Origin: Arachnia propionica
Lineage (GTDB): Bacteria > Actinomycetota > Actinomycetes > Propionibacteriales > Propionibacteriaceae
Reading direction: 5' to 3'
DNA: 64,000 nucleotides
Assembly: GCF_003932785.1 (NCBI RefSeq)
Contig: NZ_RQYT01000008.1
Span: forward strand, 1 to 64,000
The notes beneath the pieces are model-generated. The model was not told the origin of the DNA, made no database searches, and saw only the letters and a program-made list of their open reading frames with translations. Below, one piece after another: positions 8,838-18,024 of this stretch. How positions within the stretch are numbered: the first letter of the stretch is position 1; every line of letters begins with the position of its first letter. Made by a program: the position numbers and the translations under genes.

Positions 8838-9709
8838 TACGGGGGGACGAGGTGTTCCTCCGCCTGCAGGCGAAAGCCCGCTCGGATGCCTCCAGGTCGG
8901 GTCGCGCTGCACCAACTCAGGAATACCTCATTCGGCACGCTCTTGAGTCGTTCCTTGAACGCCTTGGTCGTACCGTGCATGGGGAAGGATTCGTTCTCAA
9001 GGGTGGGACATTGCTTGGGGCCTACGGCGTTCGGCGCCCGACCAAGGACGTGGATGTCAACGCCGTCAACGCCACCGTGACCCCGGACCATCTGGCCCAG
9101 GTGGTCCGCGACGTGGCCACGGTGTCGTCGGAAGACGGCGTGGATTTCGATGTGGACTCCTTCCAAGTGTGTGAGATCCGCGAGGGCTCAACCTATCCGG
9201 GATTCAGGGTTCGTTTGGGAGTGACGGTTGGATCGTGGCGCGGGAATGTCGTGTGGGATGTTTCCACGGGGGGCCCCATTGAGCCGCCGCCTCAGGTGGT
9301 GGCGATCCAACGCCTTCTGGGGGATTCCTTCACGGTGCTCGGCTACGCGATTGAGGGGATCATCGCTGAGAAGGTGGTGACTGTTTTCGAGCGCGGTGTC
9401 ACGAGCACCCGGTGGCGTGATTACGTTGACATCGTGGGCCTGTGTCGGCAGGGCTTCGATGCGACTGTGCTGCGTGTGGCCATCGCGACTGTGGCTCAGT
9501 TCCGGCGCGTTCCTCTGGGGCGTGTGTCCGAACGTCTCGAAGGGTACGGTTTCGTTGGTCAGGCGAAATGGGCGGCCTGGCGCCGCAAGATGAAACTTGA
9601 AGCGGTCTGCGAGGCGAGTCTCGATGACCAGATCAAGGTCGTGGCGAGCTTCATTGATCCAGTCCTGGAGGGTGGGAGGAACACGTCGAGGCCGAGAGAG
9701 CCTCTGTGA
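8834..9709 (+). CDS. abiEii: AbiEii-family nucleotidyltransferase toxin
   Basis: Toxin of 291 residues with a DNA-polymerase-beta-like nucleotidyltransferase fold. The KGGTLL motif (56-61) and RPTKDVDV (68-75) provide the catalytic acidic pair, and the AEKVV segment is typical of AbiEii. Relatives such as MenT and AbiEii transfer nucleotides to tRNA or other targets, blocking translation and giving abortive phage infection. All key motifs are present, so it looks intact. It is co-translated with the antitoxin upstream. Confidence 0.9.
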   Translation: MIRGDEVFLRLQAKARSDASRSGRAAPTQEYLIRHALESFLERLGRTVHGEGFVLKGGTLLGAYGVRRPTKDVDVNAVNATVTPDHLAQVVRDVATVSSEDGVDFDVDSFQVCEIREGSTYPGFRVRLGVTVGSWRGNVVWDVSTGGPIEPPPQVVAIQRLLGDSFTVLGYAIEGIIAEKVVTVFERGVTSTRWRDYVDIVGLCRQGFDATVLRVAIATVAQFRRVPLGRVSERLEGYGFVGQAKWAAWRRKMKLEAVCEASLDDQIKVVASFIDPVLEGGRNTSRPREPL

Positions 9710-9786
9710 GCTCCTGCCGTGTGCCTCAGCAGAAATGCCGCTAGATCGACGGTATCCGTATGCAAAACTACTGGGTTCAGTCGACC

Positions 9787-9833
9787 CCCCCTGCTGGTCG
9801 GGTAGGCGTCGATGACGTTACGGAGGTCCTGCC
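9787..9833 (-). pseudogene. Relic resembling the 3' end of a TetR gene
   Basis: The stretch around TAGGCGTCGATGAC closely matches the last codons of the TetR gene at 19322-19918 (VIDAYPTSRGG against VIDAYLASRGID). Most of the surrounding 47 bases align, but no complete gene remains. It abuts the relic at 9821-9950, so this intergenic region is a mosaic of broken gene ends. Confidence 0.4.
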
Positions 9834-9950
9834 CCGGCTCCACGACGTCGGGGCCGTGACGACCACCTCGCGCTTGGAGTTGCTGCTCGGCTCGGCGTCT
9901 CGGTGAAGGTTGGCCGATTCATCGTGACCGCCCTGGGGGAGCGTGAGTGA
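9821..9950 (+). pseudogene. Decayed duplicate of the 3' part of the 819-residue gene
   Basis: Bases 9821-9895 match 7661-7735 and bases 9902-9950 match 8151-8199, including the shared ending GGGGGAGCGTGAGTGA. About 415 bases of the parent are missing between the two blocks, and several substitutions are present. It lies after the AbiE pair, so the pair is flanked by two versions of the same gene end. Confidence 0.75.
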
Positions 9951-9987
9951 GGCGCGTATCCGGCGTGGTGTTGCGTGAGGCGGCCCG

Positions 9988-11268
9988 TCAGCCCTCCTGC
10001 GTCCAGTCCTTGAGGGCGGTGGGGGTGCCCTCCTCGAGCCACTGGGACAGCATCTCCGGGGACAACAGCTCGTCGATGACGGTGAATGCCAGGCCGATCA
10101 AGCCGGCCCGGTCCCCGAGCGGTGACGTGATGATGAGGAGCGAGCGGGTGGCCAAGGGGAGGGAGCGTGCCAGCACTGCCCTGCGAATGGTTGCCAGGTA
10201 CAGGTCCAATGAGCGACCCACCCGACCGCCGACGACGATCACGGATGGGTTGAACATGCTCACCATGCCTGCGAGTGCTTCTCCGACCACGAGAGCGGAT
10301 TGGGACAGCATGTCGATGGCGACCGGATCGCCGAACAGTGCGGCCTCGACGATGAGGGCCACGTCGAGAGGCCGTTCAGCCTCGAGTGCGCTTCGCAGGT
10401 GAGTGCTGCGTTGATCCTGGGCGAGGTCCTTGGCATCCCGGACCAGAGCTGCGCCCCCTGCAAGGGCCTCAAGGCAGCCGGTGTTGCCGCATCGGCAGAC
10501 GACGTCGGTCCGGGTGCCCACGGCAAGGTGGCCGATGTCTCCCGCCGCGCCCTGTGCCCCTCTGTGTATCTGCCCCCTCGAGAACAGGCCGGAGCCGATG
10601 CCTGTGCCGACCTTGACGTAGATGATGTCCTGGTGGCCCTGAGCCACCCCTGCACGGACCTCGCCGGTGGCCATGGCGTTGACGTCGTTGTCGACCCACA
10701 CGGCGCATCGGTAGCGGGACTCGAAGAAGCCCCGGACATCGAAGCCGTCCCAACCCGGCATGATCGGTGGGGCCACCGGCTTGCCAGTCGCCCACTCGAC
10801 AGGCCCTGGGATTCCGATGCCCACGCCCCAGACGGAGACGTCGGACAGGTTCTTCAGGAGGCCGTCCAGGAGTGAACTGACATGGTCAAGGGTGAGGTCG
10901 GGGCCCTCCTTGACATCGACAGGGGCCTCCATCGTGGAGACCAGGTGGCCGGAAAGGTCGGCGACGCCGACCTCGCACATCGTGGCTCCGATCTCCGCCA
11001 CCAGTATGTGCCCTGCATCGGCCCTGAAACGGAGTTCCCGAGGGGCACGTCCACCGGTGGAGGCGCCAAGTTCACCTTCGGCCAGGAGTCCTGCCTGGAT
11101 GAGGTGGTCCACCCGGTCGGCCACGACGTTGCGGGCCAGTCCCGACTGCCGACTGATTTCCGGGCGGGTCCTGGCGCTTCCCAGACGAACAAGGTGCAGT
11201 ACGTCCGCCAGGGTCCGTGTCTGCTCGGACACGGTGCTGACTAGGGGCTTCTGGTCCATCACGCTCAC
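9988..11268 (-). CDS. ROK-family transcriptional regulator (NagC/XylR type)
   Basis: Regulator of 426 residues. The N-terminal winged HTH (residues about 20-80, ISRQSGLARNVVADRVDHLIQAGLL) is followed by a ROK sugar-kinase-like domain with the DxGxT-like start (VAEIGATMCEVG), GIGIPGPV, and the zinc motif GH...CRCGNTGCLEA. ROK repressors release DNA when their sugar binds. It is divergent from the cluster A transport operon with 137 bp between, so it probably controls that operon. An alternative start (MDQKPL) lies three codons in. Confidence 0.9.
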   Translation of the reverse strand: MSVMDQKPLVSTVSEQTRTLADVLHLVRLGSARTRPEISRQSGLARNVVADRVDHLIQAGLLAEGELGASTGGRAPRELRFRADAGHILVAEIGATMCEVGVADLSGHLVSTMEAPVDVKEGPDLTLDHVSSLLDGLLKNLSDVSVWGVGIGIPGPVEWATGKPVAPPIMPGWDGFDVRGFFESRYRCAVWVDNDVNAMATGEVRAGVAQGHQDIIYVKVGTGIGSGLFSRGQIHRGAQGAAGDIGHLAVGTRTDVVCRCGNTGCLEALAGGAALVRDAKDLAQDQRSTHLRSALEAERPLDVALIVEAALFGDPVAIDMLSQSALVVGEALAGMVSMFNPSVIVVGGRVGRSLDLYLATIRRAVLARSLPLATRSLLIITSPLGDRAGLIGLAFTVIDELLSPEMLSQWLEEGTPTALKDWTQEG

Positions 11269-11340
11269 CTTTCAGGTCGTTCGCCAGGAGGGCCCTCGTT
11301 GCGACTCACTCTCGTAGCACGGCGTAGAGTCTACCAACAG

Positions 11341-11369
11341 TTGACTTTTGTCCTTCAGGTACATAAGAT
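11341..11369 (+). promoter_or_regulatory. Predicted promoter of cluster A operon
   Basis: TTGACT (11341-11346) and TAAGAT (11364-11369) are separated by 17 bp, 36 bp before the binding-protein start, in the divergent region with the ROK gene. CTACCAACAGTTG just upstream may hold part of an operator. Confidence 0.5.
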
Positions 11370-11405
11370 GAGCAGAAATAAACCGAAGCTAGCCAAAGGA
11401 GTCAC

Positions 11406-12572
11406 ATGCTTAGGTTGATCAGTCCCATCATTCGTCCCCTCGCGATGATCACAGCGGCTGCGCTACTGGTGTCCGGATGCTCCACGAAGGGAGCAACCAC
11501 GTCCACCTCGAACGCGGAGGTCGATGCGCGGGTGGATGCCGCGCTCAAGAAGCTCGAGGGCACCGTCCTCAGCAAAGGGCCGCATGGCGAGGAGCCAGCC
11601 GCGGCTGAGGTGGCCGATCTCAGCGATGACGAGATTGCCCAGGTCAAGTCCTTGGGGGCCACGGCCGCCATTGTCATGCACTACGGCGGCAACGACTGGT
11701 CCAATGCCCAGGTGGATGGCCTGCGTGCCGAGTTCGAGAGGCTCGGGATCGAGGTCGTCGCCGTGACCGACGCGAACTTCAAGCCTGACAAGCAGGTCTC
11801 TGACATCGAGACCGTCCTCAGCAAGTCGCCTGACATCATCGTGTCCATCCCCACGGATCCGGTGGCGACGGCGTCGGCCTACAGGAAGGCCGCCGACGCA
11901 GGCGTCAAGCTCGTCTTCATGGACAACTCGCCCGAGGGTCTTGAGGCCGGGCGTGACTATGTGTCGGTGGTGTCGGCGGACAACTATGGAAACGGTGTCG
12001 TCTCCGCCCACCTCATGGCCAAGGCTCTTGGCGGGAAGGGGAAGATCGGTGTGATCCACCACGAGGCCGACTTCTTCGTCACCAAGCAGCGTTACGAAGG
12101 ATTCACCGCGACGATCAAGGCAGACTATCCCGACGTCGAAATCGTGGCGGAGCAGGGCATCGCAGGTCCTGACTTCGCAGGTGATGCCCAGGCCGCCGCC
12201 AACGCCATGTTGAACAGGTATCCCGATCTGGCGGGCATCTGGGCCGTCTGGGATGTGCCTGCCGAAGGTGTGATGGCAGCGGCACGGGCCTCGGGTCGCA
12301 AGGATCTCAAGATCGCGACCCAGGACCTCGGGAAGAACGTCGGCATCGGGCTGGCCAAGAGTGAGTTGGTCGTCGGGCTCGGTGCCCAACGTCCTTACGA
12401 CCAGGGCGTCACCGAGGCCCGCCTCGCGGCAGGAGCCCTCCTGGGCAAGGAGCTGCCCTCGTATGTTGCTCTGGCGGCCCTTCCCGTGGAACACGGAAAC
12501 GTGTTGGATGCCTGGAAACAGGTGTACCACAAGGATGCCCCAAGCGACTTGGCCGGTGCCTTCGAACAGTGA
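11406..12572 (+). CDS. Sugar ABC transporter substrate-binding lipoprotein (RbsB-like)
   Basis: Periplasmic-binding-type lipoprotein of 388 residues. A signal peptide ends in the lipobox LVSGC (acylated Cys about 21). The mature part is a type I fold of the Peripla_BP_4 class (SIPTDPVATASAYRKAADAGVKLVFMDN). It captures a sugar or cyclitol and hands it to the permease and ATPase encoded next. AAAGGAGTCAC precedes the ATG. It is the first gene of an eight-gene rightward run; the ligand cannot be told from sequence. Confidence 0.9.
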   Translation: MLRLISPIIRPLAMITAAALLVSGCSTKGATTSTSNAEVDARVDAALKKLEGTVLSKGPHGEEPAAAEVADLSDDEIAQVKSLGATAAIVMHYGGNDWSNAQVDGLRAEFERLGIEVVAVTDANFKPDKQVSDIETVLSKSPDIIVSIPTDPVATASAYRKAADAGVKLVFMDNSPEGLEAGRDYVSVVSADNYGNGVVSAHLMAKALGGKGKIGVIHHEADFFVTKQRYEGFTATIKADYPDVEIVAEQGIAGPDFAGDAQAAANAMLNRYPDLAGIWAVWDVPAEGVMAAARASGRKDLKIATQDLGKNVGIGLAKSELVVGLGAQRPYDQGVTEARLAAGALLGKELPSYVALAALPVEHGNVLDAWKQVYHKDAPSDLAGAFEQ

Positions 12573-12618
12573 GTTCAGCGTAATCAGCCAACTTGTTCTC
12601 CCCAGAAAGCAGGATGCA

Positions 12619-14154
12619 ATGACATGCAGTCCGAGTAGTGAGACAGACCTTGCCAATGTTCCTCCGATCGTGCAGATGTGCGGCATCGGAAAGGCCTTTG
12701 ATGGCATCCCGGTTCTGGTTGATGTCGACTTCGAGGTCCGGCCTGGTGAGGTTCATGCGCTGGCCGGCGGTAATGGAGCTGGCAAGTCGACGCTGATGAA
12801 AATCCTTCAAGGGGTTTATCAAAGAGATGCCGGTCGGATCGAGATCGAGGGGAGCCCTGTCGAGCTGAATTCGATCCACGACGCCCGCTCAGCCGGAATC
12901 GGCATGGTTTTCCAGGAGTTCAGTCTGGTTCCGAGTCTGAGCGTTGCTCAGAACATGTATCTCACCGTGGAGCCCACGGGGTCGATGGGGTTGATCAACG
13001 ACAAGGAGGCGTGTCGGCGAGCCGCAGCAGTCTTTGAGGACATGGGGGTGGACGTCGATCCGAGAGCGATCATCGAGACCCTGCCAACTGCCTTGTGGCA
13101 GCTGACGGAGATTGCCAAGGCTCTTGCTCAGAATGCTCGGGTTCTCATCATGGATGAGCCCACGGCCAGTCTCGCCAAGCATGAGGTCGAGGCGCTCTTC
13201 GGGCTGATGGAGCGTCTCAAGAAGCAGGGGATCTCGACCATCTATATCTCCCATCGTATGGATGAGGTCTACCGCATCGCTGATCGGATCACCATCCTCC
13301 GGGATGGGAGGCGAATCCTGACGGAGTCCCTGGACCGTGTGACCCCTGAGGACATCGTCGAAGGGATCGTGGGGCGACGCGTCGAGGGCGTCCTGGAGTA
13401 CCAGGCGCGGGAGCGGATCGCACGGGATGACGTCCTCCTGGAAGCTGTCGACCTCCATGCGGGCACCCGGGTCAATGGGGTGTCCTTCCGGCTGCGTCGT
13501 GGAGAGATCCTCGGGCTGGTGGGTTTGATGGGTAGCGGGCGTACTGAACTGGCGCGGTGTCTGTTCGGTGTCGATCCTCCCGAGGCCGGCGAGATCCGCA
13601 TCGAGGGGGAAGTGGCCCAGATTCGGACCCCTCGGGCGGCGGTGGCTGCCGGCATGGCTCTCATCCCGGAGGACAGACGGGAGCAAGGGCTGGTGTTGGA
13701 TCACTCGGTTCGTGAGAACATCCTCCTGCCCCTTCTCGACCGAGTGCGTAACGGTCTCCTTCTGAACCCGGCCTCAGGAAAACGGCTCGCAGAGGAGCTC
13801 ATATCTCGGTTCTCGGTGAAGGTTGCCGACCCTGCCCAGCCTGTGCGGACGCTCTCCGGAGGCAATCAGCAGAAAGTGGTGATCGCCAAGTGGTTGGGCA
13901 CCGAACCCAACGTGCTCATCATGGATGAACCCACCGCCGGTGTGGACATCGGAACCAAATCAGAAATCATCGACATCATCCGCCGGCTGGCGGATTCCGG
14001 GCGGGGGGTCATCGTCATCTCGTCCGAGTATCCAGAACTTCTTGCGGTCAGCGACCGCGTGCTGATCCTGCGTGACGGTCGGATCGTCAAGGAGCTCGAT
14101 CGTTCCGACATTCTGGATGAAGAGAGCCTTCAACTTGCTGTGCTAGGAGCCTGA
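12619..14154 (+). CDS. Sugar ABC transporter ATP-binding protein (RbsA/XylG-like)
   Basis: ATPase of 511 residues with two ABC domains, as usual for ribose-type importers. The first has Walker A GGNGAGKST (about 50-58), Walker B VLIMDEPTA and H-loop YISHRMDE. The second has the family's degenerate Walker A (GLMGSGRTE) and signature LSGGNQQK (about 412-419). It energises uptake with the lipoprotein upstream and the permease downstream. Start chosen at the ATG 12619 (MTCSPSSE), because the longer frame overlaps the binding-protein gene. Confidence 0.93.
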   Translation: MTCSPSSETDLANVPPIVQMCGIGKAFDGIPVLVDVDFEVRPGEVHALAGGNGAGKSTLMKILQGVYQRDAGRIEIEGSPVELNSIHDARSAGIGMVFQEFSLVPSLSVAQNMYLTVEPTGSMGLINDKEACRRAAAVFEDMGVDVDPRAIIETLPTALWQLTEIAKALAQNARVLIMDEPTASLAKHEVEALFGLMERLKKQGISTIYISHRMDEVYRIADRITILRDGRRILTESLDRVTPEDIVEGIVGRRVEGVLEYQARERIARDDVLLEAVDLHAGTRVNGVSFRLRRGEILGLVGLMGSGRTELARCLFGVDPPEAGEIRIEGEVAQIRTPRAAVAAGMALIPEDRREQGLVLDHSVRENILLPLLDRVRNGLLLNPASGKRLAEELISRFSVKVADPAQPVRTLSGGNQQKVVIAKWLGTEPNVLIMDEPTAGVDIGTKSEIIDIIRRLADSGRGVIVISSEYPELLAVSDRVLILRDGRIVKELDRSDILDEESLQLAVLGA

Positions 14155-14157
14155 ACC

Positions 14158-15141
14158 ATGTCTCATTCAGCTGCTGGAGCCCCCGTGGTGGACAAGATGT
14201 CCACGCTGGGAAGGGGGCTGGCCGCCCTGGAGTGGCGCCGTTACATCATCTACGTGGCATTCCTCGTGGTGTTCCTCTTCTTTGCCATAACCTTGGGGGA
14301 TTCAGGGTTTCTTTCCCAGAACAATCTCCTCAACATCTTCCGGCAAACTGCCACGATATCCGTCATCGCAGTGGGAATGACCTTTGTCATCGCCTGTGCT
14401 GAGATCGACCTGAGCGTCGGCTCCATAGCGGGTCTGTCGAGTGTGGTCAGTGCCATGACCATCGCCTCCTACGGGTTGATCCCGGGGATCATCGCCGGCT
14501 TGGCGGTTGGGGCTGTGGTGGGAGCCACGAATGGTGCCCTGGTCAGTCTCCTGGGAATCCCCTCCTTCCTCGTGACCCTGGGCATGCTGGGTATCGCTTT
14601 CGGCATCGCCCAGTGGATCACAGCGTCTGCCCCGCAGCCCATCCTTGACGACACCTTCAACACGATCTTCGGAGGTGGGGACATCGGCCCGATCCCCGGG
14701 TTGATGATCTGGATGCTCCTCGCGGTGACGGTGGGTGCGGTCGTCCTCAACCGCACCAGGTTCGGACGGCAGGTGTTGGCCACGGGAGGAAACCGAACCG
14801 CAGCGGAGTTCACCGGCGTCAACACCAAGCGGATCAAGTTCTCGGTCCTGTTGATCTCCGGTCTTGCTGCTGCTGTGGCGGGAATGCTCTATGCCGGACG
14901 GCTCCAGTCCGGGCGTTTCCAATGGGGTGCTGGCGATGAGTTGTCCGCAATCGCTGCAGTCATTCTCGGCGGGACAAGCCTCTTCGGTGGATCAGGAGCC
15001 ATCGTGGGCACCTTGATGGGTGCTCTGCTGATCGGTCTCATCAACAACGGCCTGATCCTGGCTGGACTCGACTCGAGCCAGCAGCAGGTGATCCGCGGCG
15101 TCATCATCATCCTTGCTGTCGCCCTGGCCCGGAAGAAGTGA
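14158..15141 (+). CDS. Sugar ABC transporter permease (RbsC-like)
   Basis: Membrane permease of 327 residues with about nine hydrophobic helices and the BPD_transp_2 signature EIDLSVGSIAGLSSV followed by a GGTSLFGGSGAIVGT loop. It begins three bases after the ATPase stop, so translation is coupled. It forms the membrane channel of the cluster A importer. Confidence 0.93.
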   Translation: MSHSAAGAPVVDKMSTLGRGLAALEWRRYIIYVAFLVVFLFFAITLGDSGFLSQNNLLNIFRQTATISVIAVGMTFVIACAEIDLSVGSIAGLSSVVSAMTIASYGLIPGIIAGLAVGAVVGATNGALVSLLGIPSFLVTLGMLGIAFGIAQWITASAPQPILDDTFNTIFGGGDIGPIPGLMIWMLLAVTVGAVVLNRTRFGRQVLATGGNRTAAEFTGVNTKRIKFSVLLISGLAAAVAGMLYAGRLQSGRFQWGAGDELSAIAAVILGGTSLFGGSGAIVGTLMGALLIGLINNGLILAGLDSSQQQVIRGVIIILAVALARKK

Positions 15142-15144
15142 CCC

Positions 15145-16218
15145 ATGATGACTGAGAACATCCGTTCCGGCATTATCGGCGCCGGATTCATCGGAGGCGT
15201 GCACGCATACGCCGTTCGAGCCGCTGGAGGCAGGCTGACCTGCATCGCAGACGCGTCTGTGGAATCCGGCGAGAGAGCGGCCCGGCGTCTCGGCGCGGAG
15301 AGGGCAGCGGCATCCGCTGAGGAACTCATCGCCGCGGACGACGTCGATGTCGTACACATCTGCACGCCCAACTTCACCCATGCGGCCCTTGCGGAGTTGG
15401 CCATTGCGAACGGCAAGGCGGTCATCTGTGAGAAGCCGCTGGCGGTCACCGTGGAGGACGCCGAACGGGTCACCCGGAAAGCACGTGAGGCGGGGGTGCT
15501 GGCTGCGGTCCCCTTCGTCTACAGGTTCCATCCGCATGTGCGCGACGTTCGCGCACGGATCGCGGCGGGTGACGCCGGACGGCTGTGGATGCTTCACGGG
15601 TCCTACCTGCAGGACTGGCTGTCCCGCAGCGAGGACACGAACTGGCGTGTCGACCCCGCCGTCGGGGGAGTGTCGAGGGCGTTCGGGGACATCGGTGTCC
15701 ACTGGTGTGACCTCATGGAGTTCGTCACCGGGCAACGGATCCTTCGCCTCTCCGCCCGCACGGCTCAGGCGTTCGACGATCGAGCCGAGACCGAGGACGG
15801 GGCGGTGGTCATGTTCGAGACCGATGGGGGTGCCTCGGGCGCGCTGGTCGTCAGCCAGGTGTCACCGGGACGCAAGAACCGGCTGTGGTTCTCCTTCGAT
15901 GGCACGGACGCCTCCTTCTCCTTCGACCAGGAGTCACCCGAGTGGCTGTGGGTCGGAAGGCGCGAGGAGAACCACATCCTGGCACGGGACCCCCTCACCG
16001 AGCATCCGGAGGCCAGGAGGCTGTCCCGGCTTCCGGCGGGTCATCCGCAGGGTTACCAGGACGCCTTCAGTGCGTTCACCGCGGACGTGTACGAGGCCTT
16101 CCGGGGCGGAGATCCCGACGGGCTGCCCACTTTCGAGGACGGTCTTCGGGCCGCCCGAATCACCGAGGCCGTGGTGGCCTCATCCGCCGACTCAACATGG
16201 AAGGAACTGATCCCATGA
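15145..16218 (+). CDS. Gfo/Idh/MocA-family oxidoreductase
   Basis: NAD(P)-dependent dehydrogenase of 357 residues. The Rossmann motif GIIGAGFIGGVHA (8-20) and the catalytic Lys in ICEKPLAV (about 97-104) are visible, followed by the family C-terminal sheet domain. The expected reaction is oxidation of a sugar or cyclitol carbon to a keto group. It starts three bases after the permease stop and overlaps the next gene by 4 bases (ATGA). Position within an importer operon suggests it acts on the imported substrate. Confidence 0.9.
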   Translation: MMTENIRSGIIGAGFIGGVHAYAVRAAGGRLTCIADASVESGERAARRLGAERAAASAEELIAADDVDVVHICTPNFTHAALAELAIANGKAVICEKPLAVTVEDAERVTRKAREAGVLAAVPFVYRFHPHVRDVRARIAAGDAGRLWMLHGSYLQDWLSRSEDTNWRVDPAVGGVSRAFGDIGVHWCDLMEFVTGQRILRLSARTAQAFDDRAETEDGAVVMFETDGGASGALVVSQVSPGRKNRLWFSFDGTDASFSFDQESPEWLWVGRREENHILARDPLTEHPEARRLSRLPAGHPQGYQDAFSAFTADVYEAFRGGDPDGLPTFEDGLRAARITEAVVASSADSTWKELIP

Positions 16219-17135
16219 AACTGGGCTTCCTCACTGCATGCCTGCCCGATCATTCCCTCGAGGAGATCGCCTCGTGGGCGGCCGACGAGGGCTTCGAGGC
16301 GCTCGAGGTGGCGGCGTGGCCCGCGCTGGGGCAGAGGCCATTCACGGCCACCCACATCGTCGCGGAGAGCTTCGGGGACCAGCAGGCCGAAGAGGTGTCC
16401 ACCCTGCTGGCCGACCGGCGACTGACCATCTCATCGATCGCCTACTACGACAACAACCTCCACCCCGATCCCGCTGAGCGACGGGCGGTCAACCAGCATG
16501 TTCTCGCCTGTGTGGATGCGGCTGCACGTCTGGGCGTGCCCACCGTCGGCACGTTCATCGGAAGGGACTGGAACAAATCGGTCCGGGAGAACCTGAAAGA
16601 GGCCGAGGAGGTCTTCAAACCCCTCGTCGAACACGCGGGGGAATGGCAGGTGAAGCTTGTCATCGAGAACTGCGTCATGGAGGGATGGCACCCGGACGGG
16701 TACCCGGGAAACCTCGCCTACTCGCCGGAGTTGTGGGAATGGATGTTCTCCCTCGGGCTGTACCTCAACTTCGATCCCAGTCATCTGGTGTGGATGGGCA
16801 TTGATCCGGTGACAGCGATGATCCCCTACGTGGACCGGATCGCCCACGCTCAAGCCAAGGACATCCAACTCTTCCCGGAGAAGCGTGATCGTTACGGCTG
16901 GCCCGGCATCGCCGTTGACCGTGAGGACCCCTGGGATGTGGGTTGGTGGCGGTATCGAGTTCCGGGGCTCGGCGAGGTCGACTGGAACCGTGTCGTGGAT
17001 GCCCTTTACGAGCACGGATACGACGGCGTGCTCTCCGTGGAGCACGAGGACCCGGTGTGGGGGGTCACCGAACCAAGGATCAAGACGGGACTGCGTATTG
17101 CGCATCGGACCCTGCGGCCACTGATGGTCGCCTGA
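16215..17135 (+). CDS. Sugar phosphate isomerase/epimerase family (xylose-isomerase-like TIM barrel)
   Basis: Enzyme of 306 residues with the AP-endonuclease-2 TIM-barrel fold: start MKLGFLTACLPDHSLEEI, metal-site residues in LVIENCVMEG, NFDPSHLVWMGID and AHAQAKDI. Members isomerise or epimerise keto sugars and inososes, and some eliminate from 3-keto glycosides. It overlaps the dehydrogenase by 4 bases, consistent with acting on a keto product. A downstream copy of the same fold follows at 17156. Confidence 0.88.
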   Translation: MKLGFLTACLPDHSLEEIASWAADEGFEALEVAAWPALGQRPFTATHIVAESFGDQQAEEVSTLLADRRLTISSIAYYDNNLHPDPAERRAVNQHVLACVDAAARLGVPTVGTFIGRDWNKSVRENLKEAEEVFKPLVEHAGEWQVKLVIENCVMEGWHPDGYPGNLAYSPELWEWMFSLGLYLNFDPSHLVWMGIDPVTAMIPYVDRIAHAQAKDIQLFPEKRDRYGWPGIAVDREDPWDVGWWRYRVPGLGEVDWNRVVDALYEHGYDGVLSVEHEDPVWGVTEPRIKTGLRIAHRTLRPLMVA

Positions 17136-17155
17136 ACAGCAGGAAAGGAAACGAC

Positions 17156-17995
17156 ATGAAACTGGGCTACTGCTCAATCACCTGGGGTGGCGTGGTGGGT
17201 CATCCCGCCGGGGTCACCAGCGTCAAGGACCTCTTCTACCTGGCTCACGGGGACACCCTCCGAGCTGTCCGGGAGATCGGAGAGGTCGGCTACCGGGGCG
17301 TCGAGATGTTCGACGGGAACGTCGCCGAGTTCGAAGGGGAGCCGCGCGTCCTCACCGACGCGCTCCAAGCCTCTGGGTTGGAACTCGTCAGCGTGTACAC
17401 GGGCGCCAACTTCATCTACGCCGACATCCTTCCGGACGAGCTGCACCGGGTGCGTCGGGCTGCGCAGTTGGCCGCGACGTTCGGGGCGAAGCGGCTGGTG
17501 GTCGGGGGAGGCGCCCGTCGTGCCGCTGGTACCACCGACGAGGACTATGACCGGCTGGGACGCTCGCTGGACACCGTCTGCGAGATCGCTGAGGAACACG
17601 GCCTCGAGGCCAGCTATCACCCACACCTCGGCACCATCGTCGAGAATCCGGACGAACTCGAGATCATCATGAAGCGAAGCCGGATCGCCTTCTGCCCGGA
17701 CACCGCGCACCTCGCTGCCGGTGGCGGGGATCCGGCCGAGATCATCCGCAGGTACCCCGATCGGGTCAAGCACGTGCATCTCAAGGATTTCCAGCCGGAA
17801 CCCTTCAACTTCCTGCCCCTGGGTGAGGGCGTGCTGGATCTCCCTGACATCGTCTCGGCCATTGCCGAAGCGGGCTATGACAGCTGGCTGATGGTGGAGC
17901 TGGACGAGTACGACGGCGACCCGCAAGAGGCTGCCCGCATCAGCAGGAACTACCTGGAGAAGGTGCTGGCGGATGCCGGCATCCCGTGCAACTGA
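17156..17995 (+). CDS. Sugar phosphate isomerase/epimerase family (IolE-like TIM barrel)
   Basis: Second AP-endonuclease-fold enzyme of cluster A, 279 residues. Visible features are MKLGYCSITWGGVVG, metal-site segments ASYHPHLGTIVE, FCPDTAHLAAGG and KHVHLKDF, and EYDG near the end. These resemble inosose dehydratase/isomerase (IolE/IolI) proteins. An RBS AGGAAAGGAA precedes the ATG. A role in dehydration or isomerisation of a keto-cyclitol or keto-sugar is inferred from family and context. Confidence 0.88.
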   Translation: MKLGYCSITWGGVVGHPAGVTSVKDLFYLAHGDTLRAVREIGEVGYRGVEMFDGNVAEFEGEPRVLTDALQASGLELVSVYTGANFIYADILPDELHRVRRAAQLAATFGAKRLVVGGGARRAAGTTDEDYDRLGRSLDTVCEIAEEHGLEASYHPHLGTIVENPDELEIIMKRSRIAFCPDTAHLAAGGGDPAEIIRRYPDRVKHVHLKDFQPEPFNFLPLGEGVLDLPDIVSAIAEAGYDSWLMVELDEYDGDPQEAARISRNYLEKVLADAGIPCN

Positions 17996-18024
17996 CACAC
18001 CGATCGGGACGAGGAGTAACAGAC

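Noticed and set aside
9710-9786. A real gene between the AbiE toxin and the relics
   Set aside because: No open frame of useful length and no RBS; it appears to be spacer DNA.
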